DNA of 38,311 nucleotides from Kiritimatiellia bacterium (GCA_018001225.1 JAGNIJ010000042.1:1-38311); one strand, 5' to 3'. Shown: positions 1-9,090, counted from the first letter of the stretch. Notes: generated by a model not told the origin, from the sequence alone. Translations and numbers: made by a program.

Positions 1-1103
1 GCGGGATCAGCGGCAGGTACATCCGGTGCTCGGCGATGGTCTGGCCCAGGACGGGGTTGACGCTGGAGGAGGGCGCGAGGATCAGGAAGAAGGCCAGGCC
101 CAGAAAACCCACGCCGGGCATCCTGAACAGCATGACCCCCGACAGGACGGCCAGGAACAGGATCGCCAGGCCCGCGGGCCAGACCACGGCCAGATGGTTC
201 ACCAGCACCATGCCGTAATCGAACACCAGCGGATGCGGCCAGAACGCCAGCTTGACATAACGATTCACCGCCCAGGCCTGGGTCATCAGGTACGGCCACC
301 AGCTCTCGGGGCCTTGCCGCACCGGATCCCGAAGCATGAACACGAACAGCAGGCCCCACGTGGCGAACAGTCCCGCGTAAAAGCCTTTGCGCCGTAGAAA
401 CAGTTCGCGCCACGATCCGGCGAGGAAAATGCGGTCGTACGCCAGCGCCAGCACCGGAACGACCGCCATGACTTCCTTGCAGCCCATGCCCAGTCCGCAG
501 GCCCCGACGCCGAGCGCCTTCCAGGCCAGGGGTTGACCGGAGGTCGTCGAGCGCTGCACGGCGTACAGGGTGGCCAGCGTAAATAAGGCCGTCAGCAGCT
601 CGGTGCGCTGGTTGACGTAGTTGACGGCCGCCGTGTTCAAGGGATGGACGATCCACAGCAGGCCGGCCAGGGCGGCCAGCAGGGGGGCGGCCCGCGCGAG
701 GTCCGCCTCCTGTCCGCGGCCGCGGAGGGTGCGCATCAAGAGCGCATAGAGCAGGAGCCCGTTCAGGATGTGCACCGCGATGTTGAACAGGTGGTACCCC
801 GCGGGATGGTAGCCGCCCAGCGCGTAGTTGAAGGCATACGTGACATTGATGAACGGACGGCGCGCCAGGGTGATCCATTCCTCCTTGATCGGCGGCGGCG
901 TCAGCACGGAAAACCAGTCGCGCCAGTCCCGCACGCTCGGATTGGCCAGCAGGTTCCACTCGTCGTCCAGGTAGAACGGGATGTCCAGTGTGCGGCCGTA
1001 GACAAGGACGGCGATGAAAACGATCAACGCGGGCGCGATCCAATTCGAGCGCCATCGTCCCGCCGTCCGCTCATCCGTATTCCCCGCGACCTGTATCGTC
1101 ATT
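1..1103 (-). CDS. TMTC/GT-C-like membrane glycosyltransferase, C-terminus cut by window edge
   Basis: The gene starts at the ATG at 1103 and runs off the left edge with 367 codons visible and no stop. A hydrophobic segment near residues 22-36 is followed by FYLDDEWN (Asp46-Asp47). Then come a YALGGYHPAGYHLFNIAVH-type segment, WIVHPLNTAAVNYVNQRTE and GMGCKEVMAVVP. This order is typical of TMTC/DUF1736-type GT-C proteins, which move sugar from a polyprenyl-phosphate donor to an acceptor outside the membrane and often end in TPR repeats; that part would lie beyond the window. The acidic pair in the first external loop fits the GT-C catalytic site. It is divergent from the epimerase at 1266. The family call is solid; substrate is unknown. 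Confidence 0.8.
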
Positions 1104-1265
1104 CCGAGTAGTTCCCTGCGCCCGCCCGACCCCGGCCTTGCGCTGCCGGGTTAAGATAGCCAAAAAGACCCGCACTATTCAATTCCTCGCCGGGCAGGTT
1201 CCGGCAAAGAAAAAATTGACGCGGGCGGCGAAATGGCCAAGCATGCTGCCACGAAAGTGTGGACC

Positions 1266-2261
1266 ATGAGCGTTATTACGTCAAAAATCCTGGTCACCGG
1301 GGCGGGCGGGTTCGTCGGCGGGCAGCTCGTTCGGGAACTGGTTTCCCGGGGCGCGGCGGTCCGCGCCATGGTTCGCCACCCGGACAAGGCCGGGTTCCTC
1401 AAGGACCTCGGCGTGGAACTCGTCCAGGCCAACATGAAGGAGACCGCGAGCCTCGCCCGGGCCGTCGAGGGGGTGGGGGGGGTCTGCCACATCGCGGCCC
1501 TCTTCCGCGAGGCGGGCCTGCCGGATTCCGAGTATCACAAGGTCAATGTCGAGGGCACGCAATCCCTGCTCGAGGCCGCGATCGCCGCCGGCGTCCGGCG
1601 CTTCATCCACTGCTCCACGGTCGGCGTGCTCGGGCACATCGAGAACCCGCCGGCCGACGAGAATACGCCTTACAATCCCGGCGACGTGTACCAACGAAGC
1701 AAGATGGAAGGCGAGAAGATCGCGCTGGACTACTTCCGCTCCGGCAGGATCTCCGGCGTGGTGATCCGGCCGGCGATGATCTGGGGGCCGGGCGATACGC
1801 GCACCCTCAAGATGTTCCGCATGATCGCGCGCGGCCGGTTCTTCTACGTCGGGCGCGGCAGGGCGTCGGTCCATTTCATCGACGTCCGCGACCTGGCGCG
1901 CGCCTTCGTCCTGGCCCTGGAACACGACGAGCGCCACGGCGAGATCTACATCATCGCCGGGCGCCAGGCGCTGCCCCTGCGGTCGCTCGCGGAGGCCATC
2001 GCAAGCCGCCTGGCCGTGCGGCCGCCGCGCCTCTGCCTGCCGGTCAAGCCCATGCAGTGGCTGGGCTCGGCCTGCGAGGCCCTCTGCACGCCGCTCGGGA
2101 TTTCGCCGCCGCTCTACCGGCGGCGGGTGGATTTCTACACCAAGAGCCGGAGTTTCAACGGGACCAAGGCGGAGCGCGATCTGGGCTTCCGGCCCGCGCA
2201 GGGCCTGGTCGAGGAAGTGGGCGACATCATAGAGGATTACAAGGAACGCGGCTGGCTCTGA
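1266..2261 (+). CDS. NAD-dependent epimerase/dehydratase (extended SDR)
   Basis: A 331-residue protein with the Rossmann signature TGAGGFVGG near the N-terminus (Gly12, Gly15, Gly18) and the catalytic pair Tyr142-x3-Lys146 in DVYQRSKMEGE. It resembles extended SDRs acting on nucleotide sugars, or the 3-beta-HSD/dihydroflavonol-reductase-like branch; the substrate cannot be told from sequence. An in-frame ATG lies 33 bp upstream at 1233. I chose 1266 because the protein then begins directly before the first Rossmann strand, though neither start has a clear Shine-Dalgarno. It precedes a GT-C membrane glycosyltransferase by 31 bp on the same strand, which suggests a shared role in surface-sugar synthesis. 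Confidence 0.85.
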   Translation: MSVITSKILVTGAGGFVGGQLVRELVSRGAAVRAMVRHPDKAGFLKDLGVELVQANMKETASLARAVEGVGGVCHIAALFREAGLPDSEYHKVNVEGTQSLLEAAIAAGVRRFIHCSTVGVLGHIENPPADENTPYNPGDVYQRSKMEGEKIALDYFRSGRISGVVIRPAMIWGPGDTRTLKMFRMIARGRFFYVGRGRASVHFIDVRDLARAFVLALEHDERHGEIYIIAGRQALPLRSLAEAIASRLAVRPPRLCLPVKPMQWLGSACEALCTPLGISPPLYRRRVDFYTKSRSFNGTKAERDLGFRPAQGLVEEVGDIIEDYKERGWL

Positions 2262-2292
2262 TCGTTCGGCCCCGGCCGTGGGGTGACGCGGA

Positions 2293-4650
2293 ATGATGTG
2301 GGGAAAATGGGGTCGGATAGGCATGGTCGTACTGGTGGGAGGCCTGCTGGCCCATGCCGCCTGGGTGCTCGTCGGACACTTGCGCGCGGATAATCCCGGC
2401 AACCTGGACGATTCCGCGGGCCTGGTCTTCGACGCGCCCTCCAAGTGCCACAACGCCCGCACGCGCGTGTTGTTCGGCGCCTGGCGCACGGACGAATGGA
2501 CGCCGTACCTTCATAGCCCGCTCCACACGCTGCTGATGGCCGGCGTCTTCAAGGCGTTCGGGGTCGGTTACGTCCAGATGCGCTGGCCGGGCGCTCTGGC
2601 CGCGTTTCTTTCGCTCGGCCTGCTCTATCTCATCCTGCGGCCGTACCACCGCGGCGCGGCCTGGCTGGCCGTGGCGCTTGGGGCCGTGAACCATGTCTTC
2701 CTCCTGTACGGCCGCTCCGGGCTGCTCGAGCCGGTGTTGACTTTCTTCATGTTGGCCGCCGTTTGGCTGCTGGGCTGCGGGTATCGCGCGGACCTTGATC
2801 CCGCCGCCGCGCGCCGCGCCTCGTGGTGTTTCGCGCTGGCCGCGATGATGACCGCCTTCGCCTTCCTGACCAAGGCCATCAGTTCCTACTTCGTGCTCGT
2901 CACGGTCGCAGTCCTTCTCCTGCAGCCGCCCGCGCGCCGGAGAAACGTGTGGCTGTTCCTGGCGGTCCTGGCCCTGTTCGCCGCGGCCTACCTGCTCTTC
3001 TTCGTCCCGGCCAACCGCCAGTTCCTGGCGCGGGAGACCGCCCACTGGGCGGGCCGGGCGATGGAGACCGATCCCTGGAGAACCTGGGCCCGGCAGCCGT
3101 TTTTCGTGGATATGCGGTCCGCGTGGATCCTGATGGTCCTGGCCTTTCTCGCCGTGCCCTTCTGCCTGCGGCGGGCGGATTCCGCCGAAGACCGCGCCCG
3201 CGCCGTCCCCGTGCTGCTGATGGCCCTCGTGCTGCTCGTCGGCAGCCAGTTCCTTGCTTTCGTGCAGTACCGCCCCTTGCGATACTATCTCCCCCTGGTT
3301 CCCTGCGTCATCGCGCTGGCCTCCGTCGCCGCCGCGCGGCTGGCGGACTGGGCCGCGGATCCCGTCCCGCACCGGCGTTTCACGTGGCCCCGGCTCCTGC
3401 TGGCGTGGGCTCTCGGCGCCTACGTGTTCATGCTCGGCGTCATGCAGCCTGTTCAGGCCAACTTGCCCGCGGAAAAACGGATGCCCTATGAACTGCGCCT
3501 GGCGCTCGGCGCCGCGGTCGCCCTGGCGCTGATGCTCCTCTGGCGCGGGACGGGCCGCCGCCTGGTGCGCTCCGCCCGGATCCGCTTCGCGGCCGCCGTG
3601 GCCGTTCCCGGCATCCTCCTCGTGGTCTATGCCATCGGGAACATGGACCGGAACCTGTACTGGACGCACAGGACTGAAAACTCCATGTATGATTTCAGCC
3701 GGATGCTGGGACGGGACTACCGGCAGGCCGTCTTCGCCGGCAGCAGCCCGACCTTTCTTGCGCTGGAAAACCGGCATCGTTCCCTGAAGGTTACCTTTTA
3801 CGGAATCAACCAGAAGAGCATGCGCCGCGGGCGGGTCACGCACCTGATGCTCGCGCCCGGTCCCGAAGGCCTGGAGGAAATCCGGAAGACCTTTCCTGAT
3901 CTGGCGCCCAATGCGCCGCCGCTGGAGCGCATCCAGGTCAGCGGGTATGTCCATGACCTGTACGCGGTGCGTCTGCTCCCGCTCGAAGCCGGGGTCCCCC
4001 GGCGGGAGCCGGGCGGCGCCTGGTCGGTCGAGGTGCGCAATCCCGATCCGCACAGCCCCCAGTCGGTCAGCCTGGTCGCGCTCGCCGAGGCGGACGGTCG
4101 CCGCGCGTGCCTGGGTTGCGACGAGAAGAACATCCTTCCTCTTACCGTCGCGCGGTTTGCAGTCGCCGCGCCGGAGAGGCCGGCCGGCCCGGTGGACATG
4201 TACTTGGTGCCGCGCCACGCCTGGTGGCCTGAACCGGAGGAGGCCGCCGGCCGGAATGCGCGGCGCCTGCACGATGCCCGGGCCTGGAACATGCGGGCCT
4301 GGCGGCTGAAGCCCTCGTCGCGGGCCCCGGCGTCCGAGGAGAGCTACGTAGGGACGGCCCTGGCGGAAAAGAAACCATCCCTGGTCGGCGTGCGCGTGCG
4401 CGGCGGCGCGGACCCGGCCGGCGAACTCCGCCTGGAAGAGTGGCAGGACGGCCAGGTGGTCGGCCGGCACATTCTTCCCGCCGATCGGTTGTCGCCGGAC
4501 GCGTACTTCACGTTCATCGCGGCGGCGCAGGGCGCGCCGGACCGGCTGCGCCTGGTCTCGCGCGGCCGCGCGGCGCGCTGGGTGAACGGGTTCCTTGTTC
4601 TGCCCGCGGACCGGCTGAAAGGCATGGCGGTGGCGCGCGCCGGCGAATAG
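2293..4650 (+). CDS. GT39-like (ArnT/PMT-type) membrane glycosyltransferase
   Basis: A 785-residue protein. The N-terminal half is made of many hydrophobic helices and the C-terminal 300 residues are largely soluble. TDEWTPYLHSP in the first long loop is the acidic donor-site segment typical of ArnT/PMT-type GT-C enzymes, which transfer a sugar from a polyprenyl phosphate on the outer face of the membrane. Further family-like segments are GRSGLLEPVLTFF and FLTKAISSYF. The soluble tail has no domain I recognise. It follows the epimerase at 1266-2261 and converges on the GT2 gene, with only 5 bp between the two stops. Two adjacent ATG codons open the gene; a GGGGTGA-like site lies upstream. Confidence 0.75.
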   Translation: MMWGKWGRIGMVVLVGGLLAHAAWVLVGHLRADNPGNLDDSAGLVFDAPSKCHNARTRVLFGAWRTDEWTPYLHSPLHTLLMAGVFKAFGVGYVQMRWPGALAAFLSLGLLYLILRPYHRGAAWLAVALGAVNHVFLLYGRSGLLEPVLTFFMLAAVWLLGCGYRADLDPAAARRASWCFALAAMMTAFAFLTKAISSYFVLVTVAVLLLQPPARRRNVWLFLAVLALFAAAYLLFFVPANRQFLARETAHWAGRAMETDPWRTWARQPFFVDMRSAWILMVLAFLAVPFCLRRADSAEDRARAVPVLLMALVLLVGSQFLAFVQYRPLRYYLPLVPCVIALASVAAARLADWAADPVPHRRFTWPRLLLAWALGAYVFMLGVMQPVQANLPAEKRMPYELRLALGAAVALALMLLWRGTGRRLVRSARIRFAAAVAVPGILLVVYAIGNMDRNLYWTHRTENSMYDFSRMLGRDYRQAVFAGSSPTFLALENRHRSLKVTFYGINQKSMRRGRVTHLMLAPGPEGLEEIRKTFPDLAPNAPPLERIQVSGYVHDLYAVRLLPLEAGVPRREPGGAWSVEVRNPDPHSPQSVSLVALAEADGRRACLGCDEKNILPLTVARFAVAAPERPAGPVDMYLVPRHAWWPEPEEAAGRNARRLHDARAWNMRAWRLKPSSRAPASEESYVGTALAEKKPSLVGVRVRGGADPAGELRLEEWQDGQVVGRHILPADRLSPDAYFTFIAAAQGAPDRLRLVSRGRAARWVNGFLVLPADRLKGMAVARAGE

Positions 4651-4655
4651 CCGGG

Positions 4656-5582
4656 TCAGTCCCAGCCCAGTTTCTTGCGCACGACGAACTGCGGCTTGCG
4701 GTTGACCGAGAGGAACAGGCGGCCCAGGTATTCCCCGAGCATGCCCAGCAGGAAGCACTGGATGCCGCCGATCAGCAGGATGGAAACGATCAGCGAGGCA
4801 AACCCGTGGGGCAGGTCGGGCCGGACCAGGCGCTCCACGACCGATACGATGCCCAGCACGAGACCGCACGCGGCCATGACAAATCCGGTGTAGGTGGCGA
4901 GCCGCAGCGGAAGGATCGAGAAGTTGATGAACATGTTGAGCCAGAGCCCGACCAGCTTGCCCACCGTGTAGTTGCTGCGGCCCCGCTCGCGCTCCTTGTG
5001 CTCGACCCGGACCTTCCCGATCCTTGTCGTGATCTGGAAGATCAGCCCGTCGATGTAGGGGTACGGGTTCGTGCAGCGGCCGATCTCGTCGACGAGGAAG
5101 CGGTTCATGAGCTTGAAGCTGCACAGGTACAGGTCGCGCGGCTTCTTGAGCATGATCGTGGCCACGCGGTCGTTGAACCAGCTCCCGAGGTTCCGGAGGA
5201 AATGGTGGTGCTTCTTCTCGTAGTAGGAATACACCACGTCGTAGCCCTTCCGGATCTCGTCGAGCATCCGCCGGACCTCGGGCGCCGGGTTCTGGCAGTC
5301 GTCGTCCATCTCGACCACGTACGCGCCCGACGTGTGCTGGAGCCCGGCCATGACGGCGTTGTGCTCGGTGAAGTTGCGCGAGAGCTCGACGTATTTCACG
5401 CGCGGGGCGTGCCGCGCCACCAGGTCCTCGCAGACCTTCCCGCTGCCGTCCGGACTGCCGTCGTTGACCAGCACGATCTCCAGCAGGACGTCGTCCAGCG
5501 ACTGGAGGATGTCCTCGACCACGAGGCCGACGGTCCGCTCGCCGTTGTAGACGGGAATGACGACGCTCAATTCCTTGTTCAT
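4656..5582 (-). CDS. Polyprenyl-phosphate glycosyltransferase, GT2 (GtrB/ArnC/DPM1 type)
   Basis: A 308-residue GT2 enzyme. It opens with SVVIPVYNGE, has LVNDGSPDGS (first Asp of the A fold) and VVEMDDDCQNP (DxD metal site), and ends with two membrane helices near residues 230-285. This layout is that of GtrB, ArnC and dolichol-phosphate mannosyltransferase-like proteins. These load a sugar from a nucleotide donor onto polyprenyl phosphate at the inner face of the membrane, so this gene is a plausible donor supplier for the GT-C enzymes nearby. Its ATG overlaps the stop of the upstream aminotransferase by 4 bp (5579-5582), indicating translational coupling. The sugar is not determined. Confidence 0.88.
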   Translation of the reverse strand: MNKELSVVIPVYNGERTVGLVVEDILQSLDDVLLEIVLVNDGSPDGSGKVCEDLVARHAPRVKYVELSRNFTEHNAVMAGLQHTSGAYVVEMDDDCQNPAPEVRRMLDEIRKGYDVVYSYYEKKHHHFLRNLGSWFNDRVATIMLKKPRDLYLCSFKLMNRFLVDEIGRCTNPYPYIDGLIFQITTRIGKVRVEHKERERGRSNYTVGKLVGLWLNMFINFSILPLRLATYTGFVMAACGLVLGIVSVVERLVRPDLPHGFASLIVSILLIGGIQCFLLGMLGEYLGRLFLSVNRKPQFVVRKKLGWD

Positions 5583-6676
5583 GCCGAATCCTCCGCGAGG
5601 GCTTCCGCCGCGGCCTCGGCCGCGCGGCGGGCGTCCTCGTCCGTCATGTCGGGATACAGCGGGAGGCTGACGTTCTCGCGCGCGACGGCCCGGGTGACCG
5701 GCAGGTCGTGGTTCAGGTCCCGGTAGGCCGGATGCTCGAAAACGGGGACGGGGTAATGGATGGCCGTGGCGACGCCGCGCCGGCGCAGGGCTTCCCGCAG
5801 CGCCTCGCGGTTCTTCGCGCGGACCACGAACAAGTGGTAGGCGTGTGCGCCGCCGGGCGTCGTCCGCTGGCAGGCGGCGCGGTCCGGCAGGGCGGCGCGA
5901 TAGAACTCCGCGATCGAGCGCCGCCGGGCGATCCAGCCGTCCAGCCGGGCCAGTTTTTCGAGCAGGAACGCGGCCTGCAATTCGTCGAGCCGGCTGTTCT
6001 GCCCGACCTCCTGCGACAGGCGTTCCGTGTCATATCCGTAGAAGCGCCCCCGCCGCAGTTTCTCCGCCAGCGCGTGGTCCCCGGCGGTGATCAGCCCGCC
6101 GTCGCCGAGCGCGCCGAGGTTCTTGGTGGGGTAAAAACTGAAGCAGCCCGCGGCGCCCAGGTTGCCGACGCGTTTTCCGGCCATCTCCGCCCCGTGCGCC
6201 TGGGCGCAGTCCTCGATCACGGGCACCCCGGCTTCCCGGGATACGGCCAGGATCGCGGGCAGGTCGGCCGGGTTGCCGTAGAGGTGGACGGGGATCACCG
6301 CGCGCGTGCGGGCGGTGATCCGCCGGGCCAGGTCGTCCGGGTCCAGAAGCCAGGTGTCCTCGCGGATATCGGCGAAGACGGGGCGCGCGCCGGCCTGGCG
6401 GATGGCGTTGACCGTGGGGATGGCCGTGTTGGCCACGGTCACAACCTCGTCACCCGGCCCGATGCCGAGGGCCTTCAGGACGAGGACCAGGGCGTCGGTC
6501 CCGTTGGCCACGCCGACGGCGTGGGCGGAGCCGTTCCAGCGGGCGAATTCCTTTTCGAAACGGGCGACCTCCGGGCCAAGGATCAGCTGTCCCGAATCCG
6601 CCACGCGGTCGAGGGCCTCGTGCAGCGCCCGGCGGAGGTCCCGGTTTTGCGGGCGGTTGTCGAAAAACTCAATCAT
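5579..6676 (-). CDS. DegT/DnrJ/EryC1/StrS-family sugar aminotransferase
   Basis: A 365-residue PLP enzyme. The Schiff-base lysine is Lys185 in FSFYPTKNLGALGDGG, preceded by Asp156 in VIEDCAQAHGA, which contacts the pyridine nitrogen. ANGTDALVLVLKALGIGPGDEV is the usual phosphate-binding N-terminal part, so no hallmark is missing. Members transaminate a keto-sugar nucleotide to an amino sugar. Its start overlaps the upstream epimerase stop by 8 bp, and its own stop overlaps the GT2 start by 4 bp. Epimerase, aminotransferase and GT2 therefore form a tight three-gene unit, consistent with making an amino sugar and loading it on polyprenyl phosphate. Confidence 0.92.
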   Translation of the reverse strand: MIEFFDNRPQNRDLRRALHEALDRVADSGQLILGPEVARFEKEFARWNGSAHAVGVANGTDALVLVLKALGIGPGDEVVTVANTAIPTVNAIRQAGARPVFADIREDTWLLDPDDLARRITARTRAVIPVHLYGNPADLPAILAVSREAGVPVIEDCAQAHGAEMAGKRVGNLGAAGCFSFYPTKNLGALGDGGLITAGDHALAEKLRRGRFYGYDTERLSQEVGQNSRLDELQAAFLLEKLARLDGWIARRRSIAEFYRAALPDRAACQRTTPGGAHAYHLFVVRAKNREALREALRRRGVATAIHYPVPVFEHPAYRDLNHDLPVTRAVARENVSLPLYPDMTDEDARRAAEAAAEALAEDSA

Positions 6677-7670
6677 CGAGATAGTGCCGCCGGTTCGCGC
6701 GATAGTAGTCGAAGGTTCTTTTCATGCCGTCCCGGATGGACACGCGCGCGTCCCAACCGACCGCCTCGCGGATTTTCCGGTAGTCGGCGTAGTAGTCGCC
6801 GATGTCGATCCGTTTTTTCTCGGGCGGGAAGGGGACCTTCTCGATCGGCACGCGGGCGCCGCTGACTTCGACCATGAGGTGGGCGAGGTCCCAGAGCGAG
6901 ATGTGCTCCGGCGCGCCCAGGTTATAGACCTGGCCCCAGCACCGGTCGTTCTGCCCGACCTGGAGCAAGGCCTCCACCACGTCGTCGACGTAGTTCAGGT
7001 CGCGGACCTGGGTGCCGTCGCCGAAGACTTGGATTGGCTTCCCGTCGAGGAGGTTCCGGATGAACCAGGCGATGAAGCCCTGGCGGCTGTGCCGGATGAG
7101 CTGGCGCGGGCCGTAGGTGTTGGTCAGGCGCAGTACGCAGGCGCGGATCCCGTAGACATCGTGGTAGAGCCGGTGAAACGACTCGCCCGCGAAGTTGTTC
7201 ACGCCGTTGACGTCGGTGAACGCGACCGGGTGCTTCTCATCCACGGGCAGGTATTCCGGCTTGCCGTACACCTGGCGCGTGCCCGTAAAGACGATGCGCA
7301 CGTCCGGGTTCCGGTGCCGCGCGACCTCGAGCAGCGAGAGCTGGCTTCGGGAGTTGATTTCGAGGTCCGTCATGGGATCGGTCATGCTCTCGATGTGGCT
7401 GACCTGGCCCGCGAGGTTGAAGATGAAATCCTGCCCGCGCACGAGGTATTCCAGCCCGTGGGCGTCCCGCACGTCGGAAATGTTCACGTTCACCCGGCCG
7501 CGCACGGGCTCGATGTTGAAGAGGTTGCCGCCGTGGGAGGGGATCATGGAATCCACGAGCGTCACCTCGGCGCCCAGCTCCACGAGCCGGAGGGCCAGGT
7601 TGCTGCCGATAAACCCGAGCCCGCCCGTGATCAGCGTTTTCTTCCCGGCGTAGGTTTCCATGGGAGGCAT
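6669..7670 (-). CDS. Extended-SDR sugar epimerase/dehydratase family, catalytic YxxxK not conserved
   Basis: A 333-residue Rossmann protein with TGGLGFIGSN at residues 15-24, TGTRQVYGKPEY near 129-140 and LRLTNTYGPRQL. These place it with UDP-glucose 4-epimerase or GDP-mannose-dehydratase-like proteins. At the position where family members carry YxxxK before LAGE, this protein reads NGVNNFAGE, so Tyr and Lys appear to be Asn155 and Asn159. From memory, some relatives also have Asn at the Tyr position but keep the Lys; I could not check this. Start 7670 is tentative: a second ATG sits 9 bp inside and neither has a Shine-Dalgarno. It leads the epimerase-aminotransferase-GT2 unit. Confidence 0.85.
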   Translation of the reverse strand: MPPMETYAGKKTLITGGLGFIGSNLALRLVELGAEVTLVDSMIPSHGGNLFNIEPVRGRVNVNISDVRDAHGLEYLVRGQDFIFNLAGQVSHIESMTDPMTDLEINSRSQLSLLEVARHRNPDVRIVFTGTRQVYGKPEYLPVDEKHPVAFTDVNGVNNFAGESFHRLYHDVYGIRACVLRLTNTYGPRQLIRHSRQGFIAWFIRNLLDGKPIQVFGDGTQVRDLNYVDDVVEALLQVGQNDRCWGQVYNLGAPEHISLWDLAHLMVEVSGARVPIEKVPFPPEKKRIDIGDYYADYRKIREAVGWDARVSIRDGMKRTFDYYRANRRHYLDD

Positions 7671-7709
7671 TTAACAGGATGGGCGGGTGGCCCGGCAAGC
7701 CTTCTCGCC

Positions 7710-7738
7710 TGTAGCCGGCTTCGCCGAAGCCGGCTACA
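7710..7738. repeat. Perfect 13-bp-arm palindrome overlapping a stop codon
   Basis: TGTAGCCGGCTTCG is followed directly by its reverse complement, forming an almost loop-free hairpin. It contains the TAG stop (7734-7736) of the radical SAM gene, so the last bases of that gene form one arm. No T-run follows on either strand, so this is more likely an intergenic repeat that supplied the stop codon than a classic terminator. Confidence 0.6.
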
Positions 7739-8843
7739 GCTTGCAGCAGCGCGCGCAGGCGGGGAAGAGCCCTTTTTGCAGGGCCTTCCGGAACGCTGTG
7801 TAGCGCGGGCCGTTCCAGACCTTGAAGAACCCCTCCTCGAACACGTTGCCCATCCGGAAGGAAATCGATTCGCAGGGGTGCGCCTCGCCGTCCGGCCGGA
7901 TGAAGAGGGCGCGCCAGGCGAAAAGGCAGTGCCGCTTTGACCGGAACGTGGGGGAATACCATGAGCGCAGCTCTTCCGCGGAGAGCACGGGGGTGAAGGC
8001 GACCCGCCGGCCGAACGCGCGCTGGAAGGCCGTGATGCGATCCAGGTAGCGCTCGGCCATTTCCGTGACGTCGTAGATCCAGCTGGTCGCGTGGATGCGG
8101 GGCTCGTCGGGGAAGGCGGTTTTCAATGCCCGGGTACAGACCGCGCCTTCCGCGGGGGAGTAGAAGGTCGGGTGCCCGAAGCGTACGAGGTCCACGCCCA
8201 GGCCCAACGCGGTTTCGGCGACGCGTTCCAGGTCTTCCAGGTTGTGCTCGCAGATCGTGGTGTGGGTGATTACCTTTGTCCGGCGCGGGCGGATCCGGAC
8301 AAACTCCCGGATGTGGGACACCATCTTGTCGTACGCGCCGGGTACGGCGAGAATTCGGTCGTGAACATCCCGCGTGCCCTGCAGGGAAAACGCGATGTAG
8401 TCCAGCCTGGCCTCGACGAGACGTCCGGCCAGTTCCTCGTTCAGCAGGAGCCCGTTGGTGAACAGGCCCACCGGCATTTTCCGTTTCTTCACCGCCTGCA
8501 CCAATTCGACGATGTCCTTGCGCACGAACGGCTCGCCCCCGAAGAGGATGATGCCCGGCCGCTGCGGCGCCACCTCGTCGAGAAGGCGTTCGATCCGGTC
8601 GAAGGGCATGTCGGCGTTGCCCTTCTGGTTCAGCAGTTCCGACAGGTTGCACATCGCGCATTGCGCGTTGCACCGCAGCGTCACAAAGAGGGCGAGATTC
8701 AGGACGCGCGAGCTCCGTCCGTCCTTCCGGCGCATATCCCAGGGGAGTAGGGCCACGTCCCGCAAAAACTGCGGAATGGTGTACGCGCTGAAATAGCGGT
8801 AGTTGACGACTTGTTTCCTGGCCAGGTTGATGAGGCTGCTCAT
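7734..8843 (-). CDS. Radical SAM protein with SPASM-like C-terminus
   Basis: A 369-residue protein. The 4Fe-4S site is CNAQCAMC (Cys58, Cys62, Cys65), followed by LFGGEPFVRKD, the GGEP motif that helps bind S-adenosylmethionine. The C-terminal part has further cysteines at about 306, 324, 363, 366 and 367, in a layout like SPASM/twitch auxiliary cluster domains. The tail ends CARCCKL. The reaction is not predictable; relatives modify peptides, sugars or cofactors. It sits immediately upstream of the sugar epimerase-aminotransferase-GT2 unit on the same strand, 63 bp away, so a role in the same glycan pathway is plausible. No Shine-Dalgarno is visible at the ATG at 8843. Confidence 0.88.
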   Translation of the reverse strand: MSSLINLARKQVVNYRYFSAYTIPQFLRDVALLPWDMRRKDGRSSRVLNLALFVTLRCNAQCAMCNLSELLNQKGNADMPFDRIERLLDEVAPQRPGIILFGGEPFVRKDIVELVQAVKKRKMPVGLFTNGLLLNEELAGRLVEARLDYIAFSLQGTRDVHDRILAVPGAYDKMVSHIREFVRIRPRRTKVITHTTICEHNLEDLERVAETALGLGVDLVRFGHPTFYSPAEGAVCTRALKTAFPDEPRIHATSWIYDVTEMAERYLDRITAFQRAFGRRVAFTPVLSAEELRSWYSPTFRSKRHCLFAWRALFIRPDGEAHPCESISFRMGNVFEEGFFKVWNGPRYTAFRKALQKGLFPACARCCKL

Positions 8844-8889
8844 GGGCAGGGTAACTTAATCCGTCTCCACCCCGGCGGCAACGGGATTC

Positions 8890-9018
8890 TGATACCAGGT
8901 ACGGGTGAGAGGCGGTACGAACGGCGTCGCAGAGCTCCGCCCTCCAGTGGCAGGAATCATGGAGGAGCGAGCTCCTGCGAGCCCGAAATCTACTCGCCTT
9001 CACCCGGATTTGGTATGA
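8890..9018 (+). repeat. MITE-like 129-bp element, copy 1
   Basis: The ends are imperfect inverted repeats: TGATACCAGGTACGGGTGAG on the left, and TCATACCAAATCCGGGTGAG on the opposite strand at the right. Inside, GGAGGG..GAGCTC motifs also face each other, so a single strand would fold into a long branched hairpin. Copy 2 at 24204-24332 is the same length, inverted, and differs by about 5 of 129 bases by my alignment. No ORF is encoded, so it would be a non-autonomous element. Confidence 0.75.
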
Positions 9019-9090
9019 TATTCGGCGGGATCGTCCCCGGTGGCAGAATTCGCCATGGCGTCATCTTTTTTATAACAGCAAGCATCCTCC

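Noticed and set aside
2227..5124. A 965-codon open frame on the minus strand across the GT-C gene
   Set aside because: It is an artefact of high GC content. It overlaps a membrane protein gene and the real GT2 gene in other frames, and its product is Arg/Gln/His-rich low-complexity sequence without domains.
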